Of a stretch of 41,977 bases of DNA, positions 1-6,170 are shown piece after piece (within the stretch, counting starts at the first letter, position 1; each line of letters starts with the position of its first letter). The notes under the pieces are model-generated. The model was not told where the DNA came from. It made no database searches and saw only the letters and a list, made by a program, of their open reading frames with translations. A program made the position numbers and the translations under genes. This DNA is from a virus. The stretch lies in the IMG/VR virus record IMGVR_UViG_3300021368_000878, positions 1-41,977 of that record. The stretch is one strand, 5' to 3'.

Positions 1-28
1 TTCCCTTGACGACTTCTATAGAATACAT
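1..28 (-). CDS. Start of a gene cut by the window edge
   Basis: An ATG at 26-28 overlaps the TGA stop of the upstream 60-residue gene in a TGATG arrangement, the tight coupling seen at many junctions here. Only nine residues are visible (MYSIEVVKG), so no function can be given. The coupling is the only support for this start. Confidence 0.55.
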
Positions 29-210
29 CACTGAGGGTCCTGTGGGGCAGTTGGTAGACAGTTCTGCAACTGGTTGTACAAGGCACTGGCACTGACCTTG
101 TGATGGTAGGAATACTGTTCAGTGTGACCCAAGGGACACCCCATCATCATGTCCAGCAGAAATCGGATCTGTGAGGCGCTCAGTGGCACGTTAGCAGTCT
201 GGTCAGTCAT
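28..210 (-). CDS. Small hypothetical protein, 60 aa
   Basis: I do not recognise this protein. It is short, mixed in composition, without a signal peptide or membrane segment, and has a His/Tyr-rich middle (QYSYHHK). Its start overlaps the stop of the Dam-type methylase by 4 bp (ATGA), and its stop overlaps the next start (TGATG), so it sits in a translationally coupled series. That tight packing on both sides is the main reason to believe it is expressed. Confidence 0.6.
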   Translation of the reverse strand: MTDQTANVPLSASQIRFLLDMMMGCPLGHTEQYSYHHKVSASALYNQLQNCLPTAPQDPQ

Positions 211-1073
211 AGGTAATTCAGGACGCTTGTGGACGCTTCTGGAGGGGTCTCAGGCAGTGCATCATAGTTGGTGATGTACAGGTGCTGGACCTTGGCACCT
301 CCATGGTCCTTATTTTTACCAAATCGCTGAGCATATGTAAAGTCCTTTGTCATGATATTAAAATCTTTATACTGCTCACGATAGAACTCATGATCACTGT
401 GTACAATCATCCACTTGTATGGTGCATCCTTCAAACGAGCAACCAACCTACTGTGTACATCATCACCTCCATCACCGCTGTGATACCCAAGGCGATCAAG
501 ATAAGGAGGATCAATGAATACGAAGTCATCTGCTGTTGCCTCATTCAGTGCTAGTTCAAAGTCACCATGCAACACTGTAGAGTACAACAGCATGTCCCAA
601 TATTGTCCTGAATTCTCATATTTCAGGTTACACGCAAACTTCTTGTAGTGACCAAATGGTACATTGAACTCACCACTTGCGTTGTATCGTTCCATACCAC
701 TGAAACACAACTGCCTCAGTGTGATATAACATAATGCACGTGACCAATCTGTTGGGTCAGTCTCATGGATCGGTTGATTGATGATATATCTAGCGTCATA
801 ATACATTTCTTCCAGTTCATCATGTCCCTTAAGTTTCATTTCACTGACATGATTACAAATGCGACGCAATCCTTGCTGATCACCCATGCATTTGTATACA
901 TTGATGATGTCAAAGTTAGTATCACATAGCACTGCTGGTTTGCCTACACTGAATGCAACAGCAGCGCCACCACAAAATGGTTCAACCACACGATTGAACT
1001 CTTTGGGCATCATTTTGGTGATAGTCTTCAGTTCACGAGACTTACCACCTTGATACTTAACTAACGGTTTCAT
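207..1073 (-). CDS. dam: Dam-type DNA adenine N6-methyltransferase
   Basis: Predicted D12-class adenine methyltransferase, which moves a methyl group from S-adenosylmethionine to the N6 of adenine in a short DNA site. Near the N-terminus is KYQGGKSREL, matching the usual K-x-x-GGK-x-x-L opening. It is followed by EPFCGGAAV (SAM-binding FxGxG-like loop, residues about 33-37) and FVFIDPPYLDR, whose DPPY catalytic motif is at about 188-191. The length of 288 residues suits the family. I chose the ATG at 1073, just before the conserved opening; an in-frame ATG at 1118 would add 15 residues and lengthen the overlap with the upstream gene from 17 to 62 bp. Cyanophages often carry orphan Dam-type enzymes, thought to protect phage DNA or mark it for expression. 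Target specificity cannot be read from the sequence. The next gene upstream is nuclease-like. Confidence 0.88.
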   Translation of the reverse strand: MKPLVKYQGGKSRELKTITKMMPKEFNRVVEPFCGGAAVAFSVGKPAVLCDTNFDIINVYKCMGDQQGLRRICNHVSEMKLKGHDELEEMYYDARYIINQPIHETDPTDWSRALCYITLRQLCFSGMERYNASGEFNVPFGHYKKFACNLKYENSGQYWDMLLYSTVLHGDFELALNEATADDFVFIDPPYLDRLGYHSGDGGDDVHSRLVARLKDAPYKWMIVHSDHEFYREQYKDFNIMTKDFTYAQRFGKNKDHGGAKVQHLYITNYDALPETPPEASTSVLNYL

Positions 1074-1701
1074 AGATCTTGCTGATGTCAAATCCTTCTT
1101 GCATGAATACTTTCTCACATTCTACCACAGCACGCTCTTGCCTGCGACGATCAAGTTCATTGAAGTCAATGTCATAGCGATTGTAGAGATATTCTTCCGT
1201 GTTGTACACTCTTACACCATTGTCGTTGAGGTAATGATACACATTCATACGTGCATCATTGGTGCTGTACTCATCTTTGAGGATAATATAGCGCACCTCT
1301 TTGCCTGGATACTCTTTCTTAAGCGCAGCAATATACCATTTGTACTCAGACAGTTCACTGTCTTCACTCTTGGTGTTGTTAAATGACTTACCTTTGCTGT
1401 TGATAGCAGTCACACGATCCTCATCAACGACAAGAATATCTACATGGTGATGCTTACGCTTCTTCTTAGGATTACGAAGCGGAACAGGATGCTCCTGTGT
1501 CACACTGATGTGCTTCTCGCTATCACGAATTGCCTTGAAGATCTCGTCTTGAAAATAATTTCCTCCTTTGATGTTGATGTTAGCATGTGCGATGCGAGCA
1601 AGATCGCGGAGGAGTTCGTACTTGTTCACGTTTGTTTGTTGACCTACAGTAATTGTAGCAGCTCCTGGTCCCTGTTGAATGGCAATGGTGTGCGGTTTCA
1701 T
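1057..1701 (-). CDS. Hypothetical protein, possible PD-(D/E)XK-like nuclease
   Basis: A soluble 214-residue protein with no confident family. Residues about 80-105 run through a basic patch (KKKRKHHH) into VDILVVDEDRVTAINSKGK. An acidic residue on a beta strand (D88), then about 13 residues later a strand ending N-S-K (K103), with a helix carrying E53 before it, resembles the core of PD-(D/E)XK nucleases. The usual second acidic residue would be Asn101, which is not canonical, so catalysis is unproven. A strand KEVRYIILKDEYS follows, as in many such folds. The gene lies directly upstream of, and overlaps by 17 bp, a Dam-type methylase, so a linked DNA-processing role is possible. The fold reading is my inference. 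Confidence 0.55.
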   Translation of the reverse strand: MKPHTIAIQQGPGAATITVGQQTNVNKYELLRDLARIAHANINIKGGNYFQDEIFKAIRDSEKHISVTQEHPVPLRNPKKKRKHHHVDILVVDEDRVTAINSKGKSFNNTKSEDSELSEYKWYIAALKKEYPGKEVRYIILKDEYSTNDARMNVYHYLNDNGVRVYNTEEYLYNRYDIDFNELDRRRQERAVVECEKVFMQEGFDISKIYETVS

Positions 1702-1707
1702 AACTGT

Positions 1708-2217
1708 CTACTGGAAGTTCATTGCCCACGTAATACGTGGTTCAGTGTTAGTGCCACGTTCAACACCATGCATTACATATGAGGGGAAGAAAATAGCAGA
1801 TCCTTCAGTCTGTTTGTTTAGATCCATTTCCTTACCCTCAAATGTAAATGGAGCAGAACCTTCTGGCATTTTATTGAAGTATACTACGCTGAAGATGCCT
1901 GGGTTGTGTGTATGCTGCTCTTGATACTGTGTATTGTCATACACATTGTACCAAAACTCTGTTGGTTTGACTTTATATTCCATATTCAAACCATCACAAA
2001 TTTGTGACATAGCATCACACAACCTATCAGACAAGTGTCTGGCAATATCAGGATACTCAATATCAGGCATAAACCATGAGTTTAGAGGACTGTCTTCACC
2101 AGACATCCATCTTTCTGCTGCTTTTGTTCCTTTGTATTGTTTAGACAAGGCAATGGTGGCATCTGCCAACTCATTGTTCATCTTCCTTGTCATGATACCG
2201 CCAACGTAGTAAATCAT
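1708..2217 (-). CDS. 2-oxoglutarate/Fe(II)-dependent oxygenase-like protein
   Basis: Phage-type 2-oxoglutarate and Fe(II) dioxygenase, 169 residues, of the small cyanophage group (PF13759-like). The metal-binding pattern is visible: QEQHTHNPG gives H102 and H104, FFPSYVMHGVERG gives H150, and R161 in EPRITWAMNF is placed to bind 2-oxoglutarate. These enzymes couple 2-oxoglutarate decarboxylation to oxidation of a substrate; the phage substrate is unknown. The start at 2217 overlaps the upstream stop by 4 bp (ATGA), which favours it over the internal Met9. It is one of three oxygenase-like genes in the window. An HxH instead of HxD first motif occurs in this subgroup. Confidence 0.82.
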   Translation of the reverse strand: MIYYVGGIMTRKMNNELADATIALSKQYKGTKAAERWMSGEDSPLNSWFMPDIEYPDIARHLSDRLCDAMSQICDGLNMEYKVKPTEFWYNVYDNTQYQEQHTHNPGIFSVVYFNKMPEGSAPFTFEGKEMDLNKQTEGSAIFFPSYVMHGVERGTNTEPRITWAMNFQ

Positions 2218-2369
2218 TCTCCAAAGATAGGAATAATGTTAGTGCGACAATGCTGCGTCTTGTTTATGTGCTGTTCCCATAGAGCGGCATCTTCCAAATT
2301 GTAGAAGATCGCTTCTTGGCGGGAAGTGCCTTTCTTCTTGTTCCTCATCCACACAACTGCGTACTTCAT
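2214..2369 (-). CDS. Small hypothetical protein, 51 aa
   Basis: A short soluble protein starting MKYAVVWMRNKKKG and running through an acidic segment (NLEDAALWEQHI). It reads like small cyanophage proteins whose N-terminus forms a beta strand. I chose the ATG at 2369; the longer in-frame reading up to 2510 gives an unlikely hydrophobic extension over the gene upstream. It overlaps the 3' end of that upstream gene out of frame by 131 bp, and ends with ATGA coupling to the oxygenase gene. No clear Shine-Dalgarno is visible. Function unknown. Confidence 0.65.
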   Translation of the reverse strand: MKYAVVWMRNKKKGTSRQEAIFYNLEDAALWEQHINKTQHCRTNIIPIFGE

Positions 2370-2550
2370 GCCAAAATTCAGGGTAAACAACAATGTTAAC
2401 ATAGTGACGACCCCACCGTGAGTTAGCACTCTTGGGCAGTGGGATGTCTTTGAAACAAATAGTGATATAGTATTCACTAATGAAAGAAATATAACCTGTA
2501 ACGTGCCCATAGGTCACAGGTTGTAGAAATTCAAAATCAGTCTGCATCAT
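2239..2550 (-). CDS. Hypothetical protein with an overlapping C-terminal tail, 104 aa
   Basis: The body runs MMQTDFEFLQPV, then GHVTGYISFISEYYITICFK, to YPEFWHEV. It has strongly alternating beta-strand character and reads like a conserved cyanophage hypothetical protein. I chose the Met at 2550, inside an 11-14 bp overlap with the upstream stop; 2610 is an unlikely arginine-rich extension. The last 43 or so residues are charged and low in structure, and overlap the next gene out of frame by 131 bp. The real protein body may end near residue 64, with the tail a read-on after an ancestral stop was lost. Function unknown. Confidence 0.62.
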   Translation of the reverse strand: MMQTDFEFLQPVTYGHVTGYISFISEYYITICFKDIPLPKSANSRWGRHYVNIVVYPEFWHEVRSCVDEEQEERHFPPRSDLLQFGRCRSMGTAHKQDAALSH

Positions 2551-2770
2551 CGAATAGTTTCCTATCCTTATTCTCAGGTTTAGGGAGACGGAACATCTCC
2601 TTGAGATCATTCAACTCAGATAGTTGTTTCTCCAAACGATCAATCTGCGCTTGGAGGATCTGAAAGTTTCGATCGTTGTTGTTCTGCATCATCAACATGT
2701 TGTTGATTGCCGAGCGAAAGTCCTCTTCGTTCATCTTGTCTAATAAGTGATAGTTGTCGTTCAAGTTCAT
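2537..2770 (-). CDS. Small coiled-coil hypothetical protein, 77 aa
   Basis: A short helical protein. Residues about 35-58 (QILQAQIDRLEKQLSELNDL) have leucine and isoleucine at heptad positions, so a coiled-coil dimer or trimer is likely. The C-terminus is charged (KPENKDRKLFDDAD). It overlaps the upstream gene by 131 bp in another frame and the downstream gene by about 14 bp. No enzymatic motif. Function unknown. Confidence 0.65.
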   Translation of the reverse strand: MNLNDNYHLLDKMNEEDFRSAINNMLMMQNNNDRNFQILQAQIDRLEKQLSELNDLKEMFRLPKPENKDRKLFDDAD

Positions 2771-2891
2771 ACTCTACCACACCCAAGTGTTGATGTAAAT
2801 ACTGTCTCCACTTGTTGTCTTTGGTGAGTTTCTGGACGTTATTTATCTGCATCATGGCAAGAAGCAGACGTTCTTTTTCAGTGGATGCCAT
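2640..2891 (-). CDS. Small helical hypothetical protein, 83 aa
   Basis: The N-terminal part (MASTEKERLLLAMMQINNVQ, then a tryptophan-containing helix and HLGVVEYELERQLSLI) is mainly helical and reads like a small conserved cyanophage protein. The last 28 or so residues are low-complexity and polar, and overlap the next gene out of frame by 131 bp, so the ancestral stop may have been earlier. Start overlaps the upstream stop by 1 bp. No known domain. Function unknown. Confidence 0.65.
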   Translation of the reverse strand: MASTEKERLLLAMMQINNVQKLTKDNKWRQYLHQHLGVVEYELERQLSLIRQDERRGLSLGNQQHVDDAEQQRSKLSDPPSAD

Positions 2892-3139
2892 TAAAATCTG
2901 TCAGGGACTTCACGATATCCATGCATAAGAGTTCTTACACTTTGAGCACGATCAAGTTGTGCTCTATGATAATGAATTACATCATCGATGCAAGATATAA
3001 TCTCTTCATATACCTCTCTTGAAGAGATTTTGTCATCTTGGAGGTAATCGTCGATAGCATCCTGCATACGACATTTGCGTTGTTCTTCATAAGTTTTGTC
3101 AGGACTTGCGTAAAATGGACGAGGTTTAGTGTCAGTCAT
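2891..3139 (-). CDS. Small helical hypothetical protein, 82 aa (paralogue of 31042-31239)
   Basis: An all-helical, charged protein. Residues 17-74 align by eye with the small protein at 31042-31239: both have an E-x-x-R start, a D-x-A-I/E-A-I-x-x-Y segment, a DD turn, an (I/V)xxxI(D/E)xYxR-like helix and an end close to VMDG/LMHG. They are probably diverged copies of one cyanophage family of unknown role. It overlaps its upstream neighbour by 8 bp and touches its downstream neighbour by 1 bp. Confidence 0.68.
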   Translation of the reverse strand: MTDTKPRPFYASPDKTYEEQRKCRMQDAIDDYLQDDKISSREVYEEIISCIDDVIHYHRAQLDRAQSVRTLMHGYREVPDRF

Positions 3140-3845
3140 TGTCTATAAGGTCGAAGAAAAAGACTTGGAACAGACGCTCACCAGTATACTTGGTAGCACA
3201 GTGGTAGCGGTCAGCATCGAAGATAATGCAACGATTGTATACATTACCAATTCTATCAATCTCCTCCCACAGGTCTGGGTCATAGCAATCATTTTTATCA
3301 GCATCAGAGAATACTCCCATCTTAGTAAGACCAGTCTCTTTATGTCGATAGAATGATGTGCCAGTGTCAAATGGTGCATCAGGTGTGAGATAGATTACCG
3401 CAGCAAGTGTGTTTGGTTTATCATTATGAACACGCCATAGACTGTTTTCATCAGTCATAGCAAACGTACCATTAGATACAACATCCATTGCTAGTGTGAT
3501 CTTAGTATCTCTGATCACTGGTTGCTTTTTATCTTGATCGAAGACAACCATCTTAGGATCAAGATTGACTGATGGCATGAAACACCAGCGATCTGGGTCA
3601 ATCTCACAACCTACAACACGTTGCATCATGTCATAGTTCCATGCAAGATTGCCCATCTCTGCTTTACATCTGGTGCCAGGATATGGTTCCCACTTAGGAC
3701 CATAATCCCTCATACTTTCCAAACTACGTTTGGATGCACCAGTTGTACCATCTGCTTCGATACGCATCAAAGCGTGTCTACGAACAGCATCAGGATTATC
3801 ATACCAATTGTCAATAACAATGGTGCTTACTGCAGCATCAGACAT
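3132..3845 (-). CDS. DUF6445-like putative 2-oxoglutarate oxygenase
   Basis: A 237-residue protein with a 2-oxoglutarate-oxygenase metal site. WRVHNDKPNTLAAVIYL supplies H140 and D142 in the classical HxD arrangement, NRCIIFDADRYHCA supplies H215, and R224 in TGERLFQVFF fits as the 2-oxoglutarate ligand. The segment between them (TPDAPFDTGTSFYRH) is typical of the DUF6445 group. The likely reaction is an Fe(II)-dependent oxidation; the substrate is unknown. The stop overlaps the next gene by 8 bp, and the start is coupled to the upstream stop by TAATG. Family assignment is from memory of these motifs. Confidence 0.78.
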   Translation of the reverse strand: MSDAAVSTIVIDNWYDNPDAVRRHALMRIEADGTTGASKRSLESMRDYGPKWEPYPGTRCKAEMGNLAWNYDMMQRVVGCEIDPDRWCFMPSVNLDPKMVVFDQDKKQPVIRDTKITLAMDVVSNGTFAMTDENSLWRVHNDKPNTLAAVIYLTPDAPFDTGTSFYRHKETGLTKMGVFSDADKNDCYDPDLWEEIDRIGNVYNRCIIFDADRYHCATKYTGERLFQVFFFDLIDND

Positions 3846-4036
3846 TAATTAAATTCCTCGTTACGTCGTTTGTCAAGATAGGCAATAATCTCACCACGCC
3901 ATTCTAACAGTTCATGATAGCAGCACTGATCATGTGCATCTTGGCGGAGTTCATGGTCTGGCTTCAGTACACTCTCGTAAAAGATGTAGAATGCATCTTT
4001 ACGTTTTTCATGTTTGGTGTTGTCGTTCCAGTCCAT
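3845..4036 (-). CDS. Small charged hypothetical protein, 63 aa
   Basis: A short, highly charged helical protein (starts MDWNDNTKHEKRKDAFYIFY, ends YLDKRRNEEFN) with two adjacent cysteines (DQCCYH). Its stop is coupled to the next start by TAATG. No membrane segment or known domain. The 69 bp before it (4037-4105) hold no gene and no convincing promoter. Function unknown. Confidence 0.6.
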   Translation of the reverse strand: MDWNDNTKHEKRKDAFYIFYESVLKPDHELRQDAHDQCCYHELLEWRGEIIAYLDKRRNEEFN

Positions 4037-4105
4037 GTCAGTTTAGCGTGGTTCAATGTATTTTAGATTGTTTTGTGAGCATATTGAGATATACTCATGA
4101 TTTCT

Positions 4106-4375
4106 TTATGATTGAGGTCCCCAACCATCATTCTCAGGGACAACATCGTCATCATCTACCTGATCAATGGATGCAATGTCACACACTGGCACCTCATGTT
4201 CACCACCAATTAGATACCAGTGCATCATCTGTCCATGATACTCAGGGTGTGCTTGATACTCTGTGGTATACTCACGTTCGCCGCAATACATTATTTCGCT
4301 TTCTGGAATATCGTGATCGCGTAACATTGCTTGAAACTGCAAGTGTATCAACTCGGGTTGCGTTGGTACTTTCAT
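4106..4375 (-). CDS. Hypothetical acidic protein, 89 aa
   Basis: I chose the ATG at 4375 (MKVPTQPELIHLQ) because a good Shine-Dalgarno, GGAG five bases before the ATG, sits in front of it; the in-frame ATG at 4417 lacks one. The protein has a helical N-terminus, a His/Tyr-rich centre (YQAHPEYHGQMMHWYLI) and a very acidic end (DQVDDDDVVPEND). It overlaps the 3' end of the DUF4385 gene by 104 bp in another frame. Family not recognised; function unknown. Confidence 0.68.
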   Translation of the reverse strand: MKVPTQPELIHLQFQAMLRDHDIPESEIMYCGEREYTTEYQAHPEYHGQMMHWYLIGGEHEVPVCDIASIDQVDDDDVVPENDGWGPQS

Positions 4376-4829
4376 TAGCTCTCCATTGTTTACGAAGTTG
4401 TTGGTATTCTGGGTCATATGCTGCTTTATCTCTTATGCCTTTGAAAACTTTAGCAGCAGCGGACTTTTCACAGTGTAGCGCATCTGTCTCCTGAGGTCTA
4501 ACTTCACCAGTTTCAGTGTATTTTCTCCCGTCATGATGATTTGCATATCGTCGGGCGCGAGTAAACCCCATCTCAAGGAATTTCCTCGCCATGTCCATAC
4601 CAATGAAGTCTCCATGCTCTCTATATTCACAGAACATGGAGTATATTTTATTAGCAGATTTGCTAGCAGCATTTTCATTTACAAACCTCCAATGAGCGCA
4701 TATATCGTTAGTGTAAGGGCGCACCAGTAGAACCCCTTGTTCCCCTCTTCCGATCCGATAGAGCGGGCGAGTGTCAGGGTCTGTGAAATCAAGTTCCTCA
4801 TAAGGGAGTTCATAGCAAAATTCAAGCAT
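4272..4829 (-). CDS. DUF4385 family protein
   Basis: Matches the DUF4385 pattern: YRIGRGEQGVLLVRPYTNDI, then AHWRF, then IYSMFCEYREHGDFIGMDMA and FLEMGFTRARRYANHHDGRK. The family has no established function. The recognisable domain ends near DPEYQQLRKQWR (about residue 150). The remaining 35 residues are basic and serine-rich and lie over the next gene in another frame, so they may be a secondary read-on. A strong sigma70-like promoter (TTGACA, 17 bp, TAGTAT) lies just upstream at 4851-4879, inside the 3' end of the preceding gene, suggesting this gene and those after it can be expressed early and apart from the fibre operon. No Shine-Dalgarno is evident. Confidence 0.8.
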   Translation of the reverse strand: MLEFCYELPYEELDFTDPDTRPLYRIGRGEQGVLLVRPYTNDICAHWRFVNENAASKSANKIYSMFCEYREHGDFIGMDMARKFLEMGFTRARRYANHHDGRKYTETGEVRPQETDALHCEKSAAAKVFKGIRDKAAYDPEYQQLRKQWRANESTNATRVDTLAVSSNVTRSRYSRKRNNVLRRT

Positions 4830-4850
4830 TGTGGTGTGCTCGCTCTTGCT

Positions 4851-4879
4851 ATACTACCAGACCGTCAGACCAGTGTCAA
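4851..4879 (-). promoter_or_regulatory. Sigma70-like (early-type) promoter
   Basis: On the minus strand a perfect TTGACA (4874-4879) is followed by a 17-bp spacer and TAGTAT (4851-4856). Transcription would begin about 15 nt before the DUF4385 ATG at 4829. The -35 box overlaps the stop codon of the upstream gene. This form suits recognition by the unmodified host RNA polymerase. Confidence 0.72.
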
Positions 4880-5232
4880 GGGGTTGCTGGGTCTAGGTTC
4901 TCGAATATGATCTCTGCGTTGTTGTCGAAGACCAGTGTTCTGAAATAGTGGTCAGCATCAGGGCATGATGCACGTGGTGGGAACCACTCTGATGCATTAA
5001 GAACTGCTACTTCTTCACTAGTATACTCAACACAACAATCTCTCTCACCTCTAATTGCTTCTACAACGTCTTCATCACAATAATCTGACAACCATGTCAA
5101 TACTTCTGTCTTCTTAGCATCAGTAAGTGTTGCCCAGGTTGGATGCTCCCAATAGAGCAGGCATTTATTGTTCATCACACAGTGACTACCTGCTAGTTCA
5201 TATACTGATAGAGTTTCGGTTACAATAATCAT
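4876..5232 (-). CDS. Hypothetical acidic protein, 118 aa
   Basis: A soluble acidic protein with six scattered cysteines, including the pair in ERDCCVEY. It has a tryptophan-rich helix (WEHPTWATLTDAKKTEVLTW) and ends FDNNAEIIFENLDPATP. No family recognised. Its start overlaps the stop of the upstream tail-chaperone-like gene by 4 bp (ATGA), so it is probably co-translated with it. Its stop codon carries the -35 box of the next gene's promoter. Function unknown. Confidence 0.68.
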   Translation of the reverse strand: MIIVTETLSVYELAGSHCVMNNKCLLYWEHPTWATLTDAKKTEVLTWLSDYCDEDVVEAIRGERDCCVEYTSEEVAVLNASEWFPPRASCPDADHYFRTLVFDNNAEIIFENLDPATP

Positions 5233-6134
5233 GGCGTCTCTCCATTATCAAGTCTAGTAATTAGTTCATCTAGTGATGCTTTGATATCATTTAAGTTTTC
5301 ATGACCACTAGACCATGCTGTTGTACCATTGAGACCAATGGCAACAGGATCTGCTTTCAATGCTTGAATGAATGCATTATTATACAATCTATCAGTTAGA
5401 TCTCTTACACACAGATAACGTGCCATTTTATCTCTGAACTGTGCAAAGAAGAACGAACTCAATGCTACCCATTGATCTTCTGTGTCAAGATATACTGCAT
5501 CAGGTTGATTAACTTTAAATACTGCTTCAAATGCCTCTGGAGACATTGGGAACTTAACTTGACTTAGTTCAGTAACATCAGCAAATAGTGCAGGTAGATC
5601 TCTCAATTTCTGGCGATATGTTTGATACATCGCTTTCTTTTCATCAGACATCGTAGGTAGATCACTAACAGAGAAGATAAAATCTGTCTCTTGTAGCAAG
5701 AAATTACGTGCAAGTCTGATGGACAACCAACTTTCAGATCTCACCTCACCATACATACGTCCCATTTCTTCTTGGAACTCAGCATTCTGTAGTTGTTCAA
5801 TATTGAGGAAAGTATCTTTTAAGAAGTTGTAGAAACTAGTCGCTTCTTCAACATCATTCTGCTCCATCTCATAGTCTTTCCACTCATACTCACCAGTCTT
5901 GAAGTTTTTAATGTGCTTCCTTCTGGCGCAATGGTATGTACCATTGTCGTAAAATGTGAATTCGACTAGACGATCTTTCTCACTGTCCCAGTGAGGGTAA
6001 AGTCTAGGTCTAACAGTATCAGTCCAATATTGATCAGGAACTGTCTTTAGCATCCCTCTATAAACAATAGAGCGATCCATTAGATTGAGTTGCAAGATCA
6101 AATTAGGGACGTTTGCGTCTGCTACAATACCCAT
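5229..6134 (-). CDS. Tail-fibre assembly chaperone-like protein
   Basis: A 301-residue soluble protein. Residues about 135-190 (ARNFLLQETDFIFSVSDLP, then SDEKKAMYQTYRQKLRDLP) match the phage tail assembly chaperone domain (PF16778-like: RxxLLxxxD...LSDEKKxxWxxYRQxLRDLP). Such proteins assist folding or trimerisation of tail fibres. Its place directly after the fibre and collar genes fits that role. The N-terminal 130 residues (FTFYDNGTYHCARRKHIKNF and onward) and the C-terminal 100 residues are of unknown fold. A late-type CTAAATA lies about 30 bp before the ATG. It overlaps the next gene by 4 bp. Confidence 0.75.
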   Translation of the reverse strand: MGIVADANVPNLILQLNLMDRSIVYRGMLKTVPDQYWTDTVRPRLYPHWDSEKDRLVEFTFYDNGTYHCARRKHIKNFKTGEYEWKDYEMEQNDVEEATSFYNFLKDTFLNIEQLQNAEFQEEMGRMYGEVRSESWLSIRLARNFLLQETDFIFSVSDLPTMSDEKKAMYQTYRQKLRDLPALFADVTELSQVKFPMSPEAFEAVFKVNQPDAVYLDTEDQWVALSSFFFAQFRDKMARYLCVRDLTDRLYNNAFIQALKADPVAIGLNGTTAWSSGHENLNDIKASLDELITRLDNGETP

Positions 6135-6163
6135 GAGAGGTAAAAAATATTATGTGCTAAGTC

Positions 6164-6170
6164 TATTTAG
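6164..6170 (-). promoter_or_regulatory. Possible late promoter (CTAAATA)
   Basis: CTAAATA on the minus strand, about 30 bp before the ATG at 6134 and overlapping the stop codon of the polyglycine protein. It resembles the T4 late consensus TATAAATA and matches copies at 32123 and 41797. Suggestive only. Confidence 0.4.

Noticed and set aside
1074-1118. Earlier start for the Dam-type methylase at 1118
   Set aside because: It would add an arginine/lysine-rich extension entirely inside the upstream gene; the family motif begins just after the ATG at 1073.
2370-2510. Longer start at 2510 for the 51-residue gene
   Set aside because: The added residues are an unpatterned hydrophobic and cysteine mix opposite a better protein in another frame.
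2840-2847. GATAAATA late-promoter-like element
   Set aside because: It lies inside a gene, about 70 bp from the nearest downstream start, in A/T-rich sequence; chance is the simpler explanation.
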